DNA of 8,352 nt from an uncultured bacterium (GCA_903862375.1 CAIOXR010000089.1:1-8352), one strand, 5' to 3'; shown: positions 1 to 7,365, counted from the stretch's first letter. Numbers and translations are program-made. The notes: a model not told the origin generated them from the sequence alone.

Positions 1-28
1 AAAACAATTATAAATAAATATATTTCAT

Positions 29-355
29 ATGAATAAAGCAACAATAAATAGTGAACAAGTTTTAGATTTAAAAATGTATGTAGACCGTTTAGTTGAAGAG
101 AAGAAGTATCCTGCAAATTTAGAGAAGGGGGTTGTCGATCAGATAAAGAAAGATGTACTAAGTAGAGTTGAAGATACTATCAATATGGTTATTATAAATA
201 ATCTGTCAGAAGAAAATCTTGAGAAATTTAATAAGTTAATTGATTCTGATATATCAGATGAAGAAATGCAAAAATTCTGTTCTGATAGTATTCCAAATCT
301 AACTCAGCTGATAGCTTCAGAGCTTATAGTTTTCAAACAAGAATATCTTTCTTAA
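29..355 (+). CDS. Small helical protein, DUF5663-like, unknown function
   Basis: This 108-residue protein has no signal peptide, no membrane segment and no catalytic motif that I can recognise. It is rich in Lys, Glu, Asp, Ile and Leu and reads as a series of amphipathic helices, so it is probably soluble and cytoplasmic. The pattern (an N-terminal helix with DRLVEEK, a middle stretch with LSEENLEKFNKL, and a C-terminal ending FKQEYLS) resembles, from memory, the small CPR family DUF5663; that match is unverified. The ATG at 29 has no Shine-Dalgarno sequence. A TATATT box lies at 19-24, only four bases before it, and the true promoter may lie outside the window. The stop is followed after 30 bases by the 1197-residue membrane protein on the same strand, so the two are probably co-transcribed. 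A role as chaperone or partner of that protein is only a guess from adjacency. Confidence 0.72.
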   Translation: MNKATINSEQVLDLKMYVDRLVEEKKYPANLEKGVVDQIKKDVLSRVEDTINMVIINNLSEENLEKFNKLIDSDISDEEMQKFCSDSIPNLTQLIASELIVFKQEYLS

Positions 356-385
356 TTTAATATTTATCAGTTTAATTTTTTATAT

Positions 386-3300
386 ATGGAAACTATGACT
401 ATGAAACCAAAAAAGGATGAAAATGTTGCTATCAATGACGAACTATCTTCAGAAGAAAAAATGAATAAAAAGAATGAATTTCTAGAAAAAGTAAAAGAGC
501 AAATAATTATTGCTAATACTGATGACTTGGTAAATAAACAAGTAGAGGGTGCAGTAGATGCAAATATGATAAAGTCAAGCAAAAATGCAGGCTTTCTTTT
601 GAGATTATGGAAGCATACTTTCTTTGAACCAGTTTATAAACAAATCGAGATCAAAAAAGTTCGTGAAGAAATAATGAATAGTGGTGATATATATAAAGGA
701 AGAATAGATGATAATAAAGCATCTCATAATGCTACGATGAAAGCTGTGACTGATCGTCTTATCTCAGACTATGATGGAGCTCTTATCGATGGGGAAGAAA
801 AAAAGCTATTGGATATGAGTGACAAAGAAGCCGTAAAAGCAAAACAGGATTTCGTAACATTACTTGATATGTATGCTACTAGCCAGATCAGTGATGCAGC
901 ATTCATGAATAAGAAAGATGAAATAATAAAAACTTTAAAAAATCAAGAATTACTTAAAGGTGCAAGTTCTTATGCTGATAACCTTTTTGAAATAGCACAG
1001 AATGCTCGTTTAGCAATTGCCCACGGAGCAAAATTAGAAGAGCTAGATTATAATCTAGATGTATTACAAGGTAAAGCAAAGAGTAGTTTGAAAACAGAAT
1101 CTCATTTTAATATGGTAGATAATACCCTTGATAAAATGAAAAGATCAGGATTAGGAAGATATGTGAGCCCAGCGTCTGCGTCTCTTGCTATTGGTTTAGC
1201 ATATACAGCCTCTGTTGTGATGGGACATCGTGAAATAGCAGATACCATAGGCAGTCTTGGAGTTTTATCAACTACTGTAGGTATCTCTACTCTCCTTACT
1301 GGTCTAGATCAAAGTCATAGAATAGAAGAAGATAAAAGAATAAACGGATTAAAAGATGCTGAGGGTGGAGTAACGGAAAAAGGTGACAAGATGAGAAAGA
1401 AATTAGATGAATTTGGTTATTCAATAGAAAGTTCAAAGAATTTGTCTCAGAAATTACGTAATTTAATGTTTGAGAAAGATAAAGATGGAAATGATATATT
1501 AAAAGATATTAAAAAAGAAGATTTAGAAAATATTCTTACAGGTATCGCAGAGATAGATGCACGTAGGTCTCTAAGCTCAAGGAAAAAGATAGATCTTATC
1601 TCATACTCGAACATAGGCGAAGTAGAAAAAGAAAGTACAGATTTAAATATATTATTAGGAAAAGCTAAATTTGGATTGGATTCTAAGCTTGAGAATGAAT
1701 TAAAAGGAGCGTTGAATGGAAAGAATCTAAATCAAGCTCTAGCTGAAAAAGTCAAAGTAATAGAAGACGCATTACTAGGTGGAGAAAAGGGTATAACCCG
1801 TCAAGACAAATCTTTTGGAAGACATAAAGCATGGCGTGTATTTAAAACAATGGGTATAACAGCTGCTATCGGTTTTATAGTTGGTGGATCAATTCAAGAA
1901 ATAGCAGGTCACTTTAGAGATGCTGTTCAAGGAATAGGTGAAAGTACTGTAAACCCAGATGGAAGCCATGCAGTGATGCAAACACCATTCAGACGAATTT
2001 TTGATTGGACTATAGGCAATCCACCATCTCATATGGACTTAGGTAATGCTGTAAACTTTGTTTTTGATGGACATAATATGAAGTTTCCTGAAGGTACAGT
2101 CCCTGTAACAAATCCAGATGGATCTATTAATTTATTAAGTAGTGATGGTAAAGTTCTAATAAGTAATACTATTCCAAAGTTTCTTCCAAGTGGTAAAATA
2201 GACCCAACATATGTTGAACAATTAAGACAACAAGGGATAATAGTTGATACTGCCCAAAAAACAATTGATTCTATTAAAAAAACTATTTTAAATCCACAAG
2301 AATGGTTTAAAACACACCCACATCAAAGTATGTTAGTCAATCATGATCACGGTGCTCCATTCTTAAATCAAGATACACCAGATATAGTAGATGGAAACGA
2401 AAAGCTTACTTTCTGGGGTGGTCATAATGGTGCGACTCCGAAGGGAGATGCTATTTTAAATATTTCTCATATGGATCCAAACTTATCATACAGTGGAGAT
2501 GTAAGTGTAGACGTACCATCAGCAACTGCAAATAACGAAGTGATGGCTATTGTATACCTTGATGGAGCTGGTTCAGCTAGTGGACAAGGAATTCCTGTAC
2601 CAGCAGACACAAATGGGAATATAATTTTCGATCGTACAGATCCGATAATGCAACAAGTATTTACTCAAGATGCAAATGGCCAAATGGTATCACATGCAAA
2701 AGTTATTGAAATTTTCCAAAAAGTTGGACCCGTAGATGCAAATGGTATACAACACATACGAGCTATCGGTGCTCTTCCAGGTGAAGGTTTGACAGATATT
2801 AGCGATACAATTCAGACCAAACTACAAACATTTATCTCTAGTTTTAGTCCTAAGATGCCAACTGAAATGCCATTCTTTATACCAGTCAATACTCGTAAAG
2901 ATTTAGAACCAGCAATTTATGGTGGTAAAAAAGAACCAATAAATGAAAATGTAGCACCCTTAACTGGTAAAAAAGTGCCAGAAGAAAAAAATACTATAGT
3001 TGAGCCTGTACCTCCTGTCGTACCAATAGTAGAAAAAGCGGAAAAGAAAGAAGAGGTAGTAAATGAAATGTCAAAAGAAGAGTATGATAATACTCGTGAT
3101 GATTTAAATATGATCAATAGGAATATTATCGCTTCTGCTGGTATTATCGCTCTAAGAGAAAGTGATTTCAAATCTGCATATGGGAAAAAGAGATATAAAA
3201 ATTTTGAAAAGATACCTCCAGCACCTGGCACTAGAGGAAAAGGTATATATAGATCAGAGAATGATTTACAAATAATAGGTAATGAACTAGAGAAGATACT

Positions 3301-3979
3301 ATCAGGTGCAAAAGTTATTTCCCCCGAAGAACTTGCAAAAAGGGAAAAGATAAAGAAAGATTTTCATGATGATATGGATATGATAAATAGAAAAATTCAA
3401 ACCTCATCAGGAATAATAACTTTGGATGAAAATGATTTCAAATCAGAATATGGCAAGAAAAGATATAATGATTTAAAAAAGATTCCTAGTTCAAGAATTA
3501 AAGGTTGGAATAAAACAGAAAATGATTTACAAATAATCGGTAATGAGATAGAAACATTATTATCTGATAAAAAATCTACACCAAAAGTAGAAACAATAAA
3601 AAATACTGAAGAACAAAAAAAGGTTGAAGAGGTATCCCCAGTAATAGAGACTGTTACTTCCCAGAATGTTCCTGAAGCTCCTAAAGAAACCAAAGAAGCT
3701 CCAGTAAAATATGTAATAGATAAACCTATTGCAAAACCTGACAATAATAAAGTTTATAAGTTAGAAGATTTATGTAAAGTAGGTACAAAGTTTGAAAGTG
3801 AAAGTGGGTATTTTGAAGTAAAAAGTCTAAAAGACAAGTGGTTAAATTCTTTTAGGCCAAAAGTTGAATTAATTATTACTCACAAAAATAGCGATAAAAA
3901 AGAAACAAAAACATATTATAAAAAAGACCTAGAGAGAGAATTAATGACTGGTAATATAAAAATTAATAGTATAAAATAA
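386..3979 (+). CDS. Large membrane-anchored protein of unknown function with a tandem C-terminal module
   Basis: I do not recognise a family for this 1197-residue protein. Residues 1-255 are charged and helical with no signal peptide. Hydrophobic segments lie at about 261-280 (SPASASLAIGLAYTASVVMG), 287-307 and 489-508 (MGITAAIGFIVGGSI), so membrane attachment is likely; topology is unclear. A charged helical stretch separates the second and third. Residues 510-860 are Asn/Gly/Asp-rich, with turns such as NPDGS, DTNGN and DANGQ, and look like a beta-rich domain. A Pro/Glu/Lys linker near 870-895 leads to two ~70-residue copies of one module (905-976 and 995-1063), a second Lys/Glu/Pro linker, and a C-terminal domain (about 1122-1197). 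That domain holds the only cysteine I find (C1130). Start choice is uncertain: ATGs at 386, 395 and 401 are all in frame. GGA at 388-390 would be a weak ribosome site for the latter two. The gene lies 30 bases after the small helical protein gene and ends just before a strong terminator. Confidence 0.85.
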   Translation: METMTMKPKKDENVAINDELSSEEKMNKKNEFLEKVKEQIIIANTDDLVNKQVEGAVDANMIKSSKNAGFLLRLWKHTFFEPVYKQIEIKKVREEIMNSGDIYKGRIDDNKASHNATMKAVTDRLISDYDGALIDGEEKKLLDMSDKEAVKAKQDFVTLLDMYATSQISDAAFMNKKDEIIKTLKNQELLKGASSYADNLFEIAQNARLAIAHGAKLEELDYNLDVLQGKAKSSLKTESHFNMVDNTLDKMKRSGLGRYVSPASASLAIGLAYTASVVMGHREIADTIGSLGVLSTTVGISTLLTGLDQSHRIEEDKRINGLKDAEGGVTEKGDKMRKKLDEFGYSIESSKNLSQKLRNLMFEKDKDGNDILKDIKKEDLENILTGIAEIDARRSLSSRKKIDLISYSNIGEVEKESTDLNILLGKAKFGLDSKLENELKGALNGKNLNQALAEKVKVIEDALLGGEKGITRQDKSFGRHKAWRVFKTMGITAAIGFIVGGSIQEIAGHFRDAVQGIGESTVNPDGSHAVMQTPFRRIFDWTIGNPPSHMDLGNAVNFVFDGHNMKFPEGTVPVTNPDGSINLLSSDGKVLISNTIPKFLPSGKIDPTYVEQLRQQGIIVDTAQKTIDSIKKTILNPQEWFKTHPHQSMLVNHDHGAPFLNQDTPDIVDGNEKLTFWGGHNGATPKGDAILNISHMDPNLSYSGDVSVDVPSATANNEVMAIVYLDGAGSASGQGIPVPADTNGNIIFDRTDPIMQQVFTQDANGQMVSHAKVIEIFQKVGPVDANGIQHIRAIGALPGEGLTDISDTIQTKLQTFISSFSPKMPTEMPFFIPVNTRKDLEPAIYGGKKEPINENVAPLTGKKVPEEKNTIVEPVPPVVPIVEKAEKKEEVVNEMSKEEYDNTRDDLNMINRNIIASAGIIALRESDFKSAYGKKRYKNFEKIPPAPGTRGKGIYRSENDLQIIGNELEKILSGAKVISPEELAKREKIKKDFHDDMDMINRKIQTSSGIITLDENDFKSEYGKKRYNDLKKIPSSRIKGWNKTENDLQIIGNEIETLLSDKKSTPKVETIKNTEEQKKVEEVSPVIETVTSQNVPEAPKETKEAPVKYVIDKPIAKPDNNKVYKLEDLCKVGTKFESESGYFEVKSLKDKWLNSFRPKVELIITHKNSDKKETKTYYKKDLERELMTGNIKINSIK
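3098..3574 (+). repeat. Tandem pair of ~70-residue modules inside the large membrane protein
   Basis: Two adjacent coding copies run from 3098-3313 (residues 905-976) and 3368-3574 (residues 995-1063), separated by an 18-residue Lys/Glu-rich linker. Both share, in order, DD-L/M-x-MINR, a GII-x-L segment, DFKS-x-YGKKRY, a KIP turn, and the identical stretch ENDLQIIGNE followed by a helix ending near LS. Copy 2 is three residues shorter in the loop after KIP. The conserved Tyr, Lys and Arg positions suggest a folded domain duplicated within the gene. At DNA level the copies have diverged but several short stretches remain identical. I do not recognise the domain; a peptidoglycan or nucleic-acid binding role would be speculation. 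Confidence 0.85.
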
Positions 3980-3989
3980 AAAAGTAATT

Positions 3990-4026
3990 AATTTAAAAAC
4001 GGTCATACTATGACCGTTTTTAAATT
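3990..4026 (+). terminator. Strong intrinsic terminator hairpin after the membrane-protein gene
   Basis: The inverted repeat begins ten bases after the stop codon of the 1197-residue protein. The core arms AAAAACGGTCAT (3995-4006) and ATGACCGTTTTT (4010-4021) are perfectly complementary around a 3-base ACT loop. Flanking A/T bases extend the pairing to 17 bp (3990-4006 with 4010-4026). The A run on the 5' side and T run on the 3' side would let it work in either direction, but no convergent gene is present. It separates the first transcription unit from the helicase gene. Confidence 0.88.
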
Positions 4027-4076
4027 TTAGCTAAAATAGATATAAAAATGATTCAGAAGAAAATAATAATTAAAAA

Positions 4077-4085
4077 TGCTACAAT
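4077..4085 (+). promoter_or_regulatory. Extended -10 promoter of the helicase gene, predicted leaderless
   Basis: TGCTACAAT matches the extended -10 pattern TGnTAnnAT, with five of six bases of TATAAT. No good -35 box is seen at the expected distance, which is common for extended -10 promoters. The box ends six bases before the ATG at 4092, so the usual distance to +1 puts transcription start on that ATG. No Shine-Dalgarno sequence is present. A box of the same kind, at the same distance, precedes rsmA. Confidence 0.6.
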
Positions 4086-4091
4086 GTGGAA

Positions 4092-7000
4092 ATGCAATAC
4101 ATTGAGCAATTAAATAATAAACAAAAAGAGGCAGTCCTTTATACAGATGGGCCTCTTTTGATAGTAGCAGGGGCGGGAGCAGGCAAGACGAAGACTATTA
4201 CACACAGGATAATCCACCTCATCCATCAAGGAGTAAATCCTAGCTCGATACTAGCTGTCACATTTACCAACAAAGCAGCCAAAGAAATGCGAGATAGAGT
4301 TATGAGTCTCTTGGAAGACAAAATTCACGGTATTAGTACACCACTGCACCATACTGGTGTACCGTTCGTCTCGACATTTCACTCTTTAGGAGTACATATT
4401 ATAAAAGAGAATGCCCACCTTATAGGTCTCACCAAGCACTTCGCTATAGTAGACGAAAGTGATGCCATTTCAATCATAAAAGATATTATGAGAGAGCATG
4501 ATATCGACCCAAAACAACACGAGCCGAGGAAAATTAAAAGTATGATTTCCAAAGCAAAGGGAGACTTCATAACCCTTGAAAGCTATCGTTCTGGTGTCCA
4601 AAGTAGCCTACAAAGTATAGTCGCTTTAGTCTGGGGTGGGTATGAAGCAAGACTCAAGAAAGAGAAAGGTTTAGACTTCGATGATCTACTCCTAGAATCA
4701 GTATTAATCTTGAGGAAATTCCCTGAAGTTAAGAACAAATACCAGGATAGATGGCAGTATGTACATATCGATGAGTATCAGGATACGAATGAAGTCCAGT
4801 ACGAAATGACTAAACTTTTAGTAGGAAAAAGTGAGAATATCTGCGTTGTGGGAGACACAGATCAGTGTCTAATAGAAGGTACAAAAATAACGATGGCAGA
4901 CAATACTTTAAAATCTATTGAAGATATAAAAAAGGGAGACTTAGTATTGTCAAATTATGGAAGCAGTGACTTTCGTGAAGCGAAAGTTATAAATAAAAAA
5001 GTATTAATAAATAAAAATGATTTAATAGAAATAGAAACAACAAAAGGAAAAACTATAACGAGTACTAGAGAGCATATACACTTTGCAGTATATCGTCTAG
5101 GATTAACTCCACAATTATATATAAACTATCTGATGTATAAAAAAGACATAGGATGGCGAATAGGTACTACTTCTATATATACAAAAGGTCAAAAGAAATC
5201 CACTTTAGGTTTTATTCAAAGATCCAACCAAGAGCATGCAGATGCTATATGGGTCATAGCTACACATAAAACACAAAACGAATCACGTATAAATGAATAT
5301 ATTCTTTCTCTGAAGTACCAAATACCGACGATTCCATTCACACCACGTAAAGGGTTAAGCATAGGTGGATATGTACATGATAAAAATGCATTAGGGAAAA
5401 TATTCTCTTCTTTCAATACAGAAAGTTCTGCAGAAAAATTACTTTCTGATATTGGATTATCAAAAAACTACCCTCACCATAGACCACAAACAAGTAATTC
5501 CAATAGAAGGAATATAAATATTACTTTATGTGCAGATAGAAGAGGTTTAAATCCTATGCACCTTATCTCAATGCATGGTAATGATGAAATAGGGAAAGAA
5601 AAGCTTAAATCTTTAGGCTTATCTGTAAGACAATCTAAAGGAAATATTAAAAACTGGAGGTTTGAAACTGCCCGTAAAGACTATGGGGAAGTGTACCTAC
5701 TTGCTATGAAGATAATATCTGTATTCCCTGAGGCTAATTTAGTTTTGAATGCTAGACTGGGAGGGAAGAAAAGTAATATACGTGACGGGAACTCACTTCC
5801 TCAAGTACCCGCAAGCTCTTTAATGCCAGGGATGGCTCTTTTCGATATTGATGGTTATGATATCGTTTCAAAAGTAACAAAAATTCCTTCCAAAAAAGAA
5901 AAAGTTTATGATATAGATGTAGATAAAACTCATAATTTCATAGCAAATGGTATAGTCACTCATAATTGTATATATTCTTGGCGGGGTGCAAACATTAAAA
6001 ATCTAATTCATTTTGAAAAAGATTATCCAAATGCCAAGATAGTTATGCTTGAACAGAACTATAGATCGACAGGGAAGATAATTGAAGCAGCAAATTGTGT
6101 CATAGAGAAGAATCAGTACAGAGTACCAAAAACATTATTTACAAAAAACATAGAAGGTGAGCAGATACTTGTATGTGAAGCTTACGATGAAATAAGTGAA
6201 GCGAACTTTGTCGCAAATGAAATAGATGAGATACTTAAAGAAAATAAACCAGAAGATATAGCTATACTCTACCGAGCAAACTTTCAATCACGAGTCTTAG
6301 AAGAAGCACTACTCTCAAAACAAATACCTTACCAAGTTTTAGGAATTAAATTCTTTGAGAGAAAAGAAATCAAAGACATACTTTCATATATAAAAGCAAG
6401 TTTGAATAAAGAAAGTTTGAGTGATATAAAAAGAATTATAAATACTCCAGCACGTGGGGTAGGGAAAGTCACACTGACAAAACTTTTTGCAGGATTATTT
6501 ACAGAACTTCCAGCAGGAATGCAAATTAAAATAAATAAATTCTATCAATTATTAGAAGAGATAAATCTATATATAGAGTCACACAAACCATCCGAAATAG
6601 TCAAATATATAATAGATAAAAGTGGCCTTGAAGCTGAACTATCTCATGGTACCAATGAAGAACTAGAAAGACTTGAGAATATGAAAGAGCTTGTAACATT
6701 GTCTATCAAATACGATGAAATGGAAGGTGGAATAGAAAAGCTTCTAGAAGATGCATCTTTATCGAGTGATCAAGATACCCTCATACCAAATGAGAATGAT
6801 AAAAATACAAAAAGCGGGGTAAGACTTATGACTGTCCATGCTTCAAAAGGACTTGAATTCAAATACGTATTCGTGACAGGACTTGAGCAAGACCTTTTCC
6901 CTCATGCTAGAACTGGGCAGGGAACCAAAGAAGACAAAGAAGAAGAAAGAAGACTATTCTATGTAGCAGTTACAAGAGCCGAGAAGAAGCTAACACTGAG

Positions 7001-7136
7001 CTATGCGACGCTACGTACGATTTTCGGAATGAAACAAGTAAACTCCCCAAGTGAATTTATCTATGATATACCAACGCACCTGACAGAATTTACACAAAGT
7101 AATTCTGTGGGTGGAGGAAAAGTAATATATATATAA
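4092..7136 (+). CDS. uvrD: UvrD/PcrA-type superfamily 1A DNA helicase interrupted by an intein
   Basis: This is an ATP-dependent 3'-5' DNA helicase of the UvrD/PcrA family, which acts in nucleotide excision repair, mismatch repair, replication restart and removal of proteins from DNA. Numbered from the ATG at 4092, the motifs are: Q motif around LNNKQ (Q11), Walker A AGAGAGKT (26-33), motif Ia FTNKAAKEM, the TFHS segment, Walker B DEYQD (227-231), motif III GDTDQ (254-258) continuing as CIYSWRGA (from 626), motif IV NYRS (656-659), motif V TVHASKGLEF (914-923) and motif VI FYVAVTRAEKKL (from 956). The open frame is 1014 residues. Removing the 367-residue intein leaves 647, short for PcrA (about 720) because the basic C-terminal tail is missing. 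A GTG at 4086 is also in frame, but ATG 4092 fits the leaderless promoter and the family start. The site where the family usually has Ser (GDxDQS) is Cys here, serving as the splicing +1 nucleophile. Confidence 0.95.
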   Translation: MQYIEQLNNKQKEAVLYTDGPLLIVAGAGAGKTKTITHRIIHLIHQGVNPSSILAVTFTNKAAKEMRDRVMSLLEDKIHGISTPLHHTGVPFVSTFHSLGVHIIKENAHLIGLTKHFAIVDESDAISIIKDIMREHDIDPKQHEPRKIKSMISKAKGDFITLESYRSGVQSSLQSIVALVWGGYEARLKKEKGLDFDDLLLESVLILRKFPEVKNKYQDRWQYVHIDEYQDTNEVQYEMTKLLVGKSENICVVGDTDQCLIEGTKITMADNTLKSIEDIKKGDLVLSNYGSSDFREAKVINKKVLINKNDLIEIETTKGKTITSTREHIHFAVYRLGLTPQLYINYLMYKKDIGWRIGTTSIYTKGQKKSTLGFIQRSNQEHADAIWVIATHKTQNESRINEYILSLKYQIPTIPFTPRKGLSIGGYVHDKNALGKIFSSFNTESSAEKLLSDIGLSKNYPHHRPQTSNSNRRNINITLCADRRGLNPMHLISMHGNDEIGKEKLKSLGLSVRQSKGNIKNWRFETARKDYGEVYLLAMKIISVFPEANLVLNARLGGKKSNIRDGNSLPQVPASSLMPGMALFDIDGYDIVSKVTKIPSKKEKVYDIDVDKTHNFIANGIVTHNCIYSWRGANIKNLIHFEKDYPNAKIVMLEQNYRSTGKIIEAANCVIEKNQYRVPKTLFTKNIEGEQILVCEAYDEISEANFVANEIDEILKENKPEDIAILYRANFQSRVLEEALLSKQIPYQVLGIKFFERKEIKDILSYIKASLNKESLSDIKRIINTPARGVGKVTLTKLFAGLFTELPAGMQIKINKFYQLLEEINLYIESHKPSEIVKYIIDKSGLEAELSHGTNEELERLENMKELVTLSIKYDEMEGGIEKLLEDASLSSDQDTLIPNENDKNTKSGVRLMTVHASKGLEFKYVFVTGLEQDLFPHARTGQGTKEDKEEERRLFYVAVTRAEKKLTLSYATLRTIFGMKQVNSPSEFIYDIPTHLTEFTQSNSVGGGKVIYI
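4866..5966 (+). mobile_element. Intein within helicase motif III (367 residues)
   Basis: This in-frame insertion encodes a self-splicing protein. Intein residue 1 is Cys (CLIEGTKITMADN, splicing block A, followed by SIEDIKKGDLVLS). Block B is GKTITSTREHIHF with the TxxH-type motif T67-R68-E69-H70. The C-terminal blocks are VYDIDVDKTHNF (F) and NGIVTHN (G), ending in the His-Asn pair that cyclises. The +1 extein residue is Cys. All four chemical positions (Cys1, block B His, penultimate His, terminal Asn) plus Cys+1 are present, so it should splice and join GDTDQ to CIYSWRGA. About 230 residues lie between blocks B and F, more than a mini-intein, so an extra domain is present. No LAGLIDADG or HNH motif is visible. 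From memory, actinobacterial UvrD-like helicases carry inteins with similar internal sequence; this needs a database check. Confidence 0.93.
5118..5339 (+). other. GIY-YIG-like segment inside the intein (candidate homing endonuclease domain)
   Basis: Intein residues about 85-158 follow the layout of a GIY-YIG nuclease. There is a beta strand NYLMY (87-91), a turn, a second strand WRIGTTS (97-103) in the place of YIGxT, then an Arg (R119 in FIQRSNQEHAD) on a predicted helix. Next come a strand (AIWVIATHK) and a helix with Glu (E139 or E144 in NESRINEYIL) near the end, where the family has its metal-binding Glu. The usual second-motif Tyr is replaced (W97/R98), so the nuclease may be altered or inactive. 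The assignment rests on motif order, not on a computed alignment. The remaining central part (residues about 159-300, with HHRPQTSNSNRRN and WRFETARKDY) is not explained by it. Confidence 0.45.
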
Positions 7137-7150
7137 ACAAAACATAAATA

Positions 7151-7260
7151 ATTGTAAGATAGTCTTATTGGCGGGGCGTGCGCAAGGGCGACGGCCCGAG
7201 CAATGAGGAAAATTTCAGCAGAAATTTATCCGGACCCGACAAGAAGAGCTATCTTACAAT
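7151..7260. repeat. 110-bp element with perfect 12-bp terminal inverted repeats and GC-rich core
   Basis: The ends are ATTGTAAGATAG (7151-7162) and CTATCTTACAAT (7249-7260), exact reverse complements. Pairing can continue inward through TCTT/AAGA with one bulge. Inside, CTTATTG (7164-7170) can pair with CAATGAG (7201-7207) with one G-U pair. They enclose a core where 25 of 30 bases are G or C (7171-7200), in a window that is otherwise strongly AT-rich. A second hairpin lies at 7207-7231 (7-bp stem AAATTTC/GAAATTT with loop AGCA, extended by GGA/TCC around a bulged A). It could be a MITE-like or REP-like intergenic repeat, or a structured RNA. It does not match tRNA, SRP RNA or RNase P landmarks that I know. 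No ORF is inside. Confidence 0.7.
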
Positions 7261-7279
7261 CATTTCATACTTCATAAAA

Positions 7280-7365
7280 TCTTCTTGGATTCGCCAACGG
7301 ATAAATTTTTACTAAAATTTTCCTTTCCCTTATTGCCTGCTACGCAACAGCAATTTGCTTCGCAA
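7280..7365. repeat. Diverged inverted copy of the 110-bp element
   Basis: Read on the opposite strand, this stretch repeats the layout of the 7151-7260 element. It has TCTTCTTG (7280-7287), the complement of 7240-7247. A 25-base hairpin at 7299-7323 matches the reverse complement of 7207-7231 at 22 of 25 positions. CTTATTGC at 7329-7336 corresponds to CTCATTGC in the reverse complement of the first copy. The distal GC-rich part is replaced by TACGCAACAGCAATTTGCTTCGCAA-type sequence that still forms small GC-closed hairpins (for example TTGC-TTC-GCAA). The 12-bp terminal repeats of the first copy are not seen here, so this is a partial or decayed copy. Confidence 0.6.

Noticed and set aside
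2917..3744. Minus-strand open frames within the large membrane-protein gene
   Set aside because: They are antisense shadows of the strongly coding plus strand, with low-complexity Phe/Ser/Ile-rich translations and no supporting start signals.
4336..4362. 8-bp inverted repeat GTACACCA/TGGTGTAC inside the helicase gene
   Set aside because: It lies in coding sequence just before the conserved TFHS segment, has an 11-base loop and no T run. It is probably a coincidence of codons.
4866..5966. Base composition of the intein as a sign of recent transfer
   Set aside because: Some intein stretches are very AT-rich (8 G/C of 60 at 4981-5040), but the C-terminal extein is also low (14 of 60 at 6361-6420). 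The N-terminal extein is higher (27 of 60 at 4201-4260), so composition varies within the host gene and does not set the intein apart.
7151..7260. Known structured RNA (SRP RNA, RNase P RNA or tRNA) in the GC-rich block
   Set aside because: The GAGGAAA and CAGCAGAAA strings recall such RNAs, but the remaining conserved parts and expected lengths are absent.
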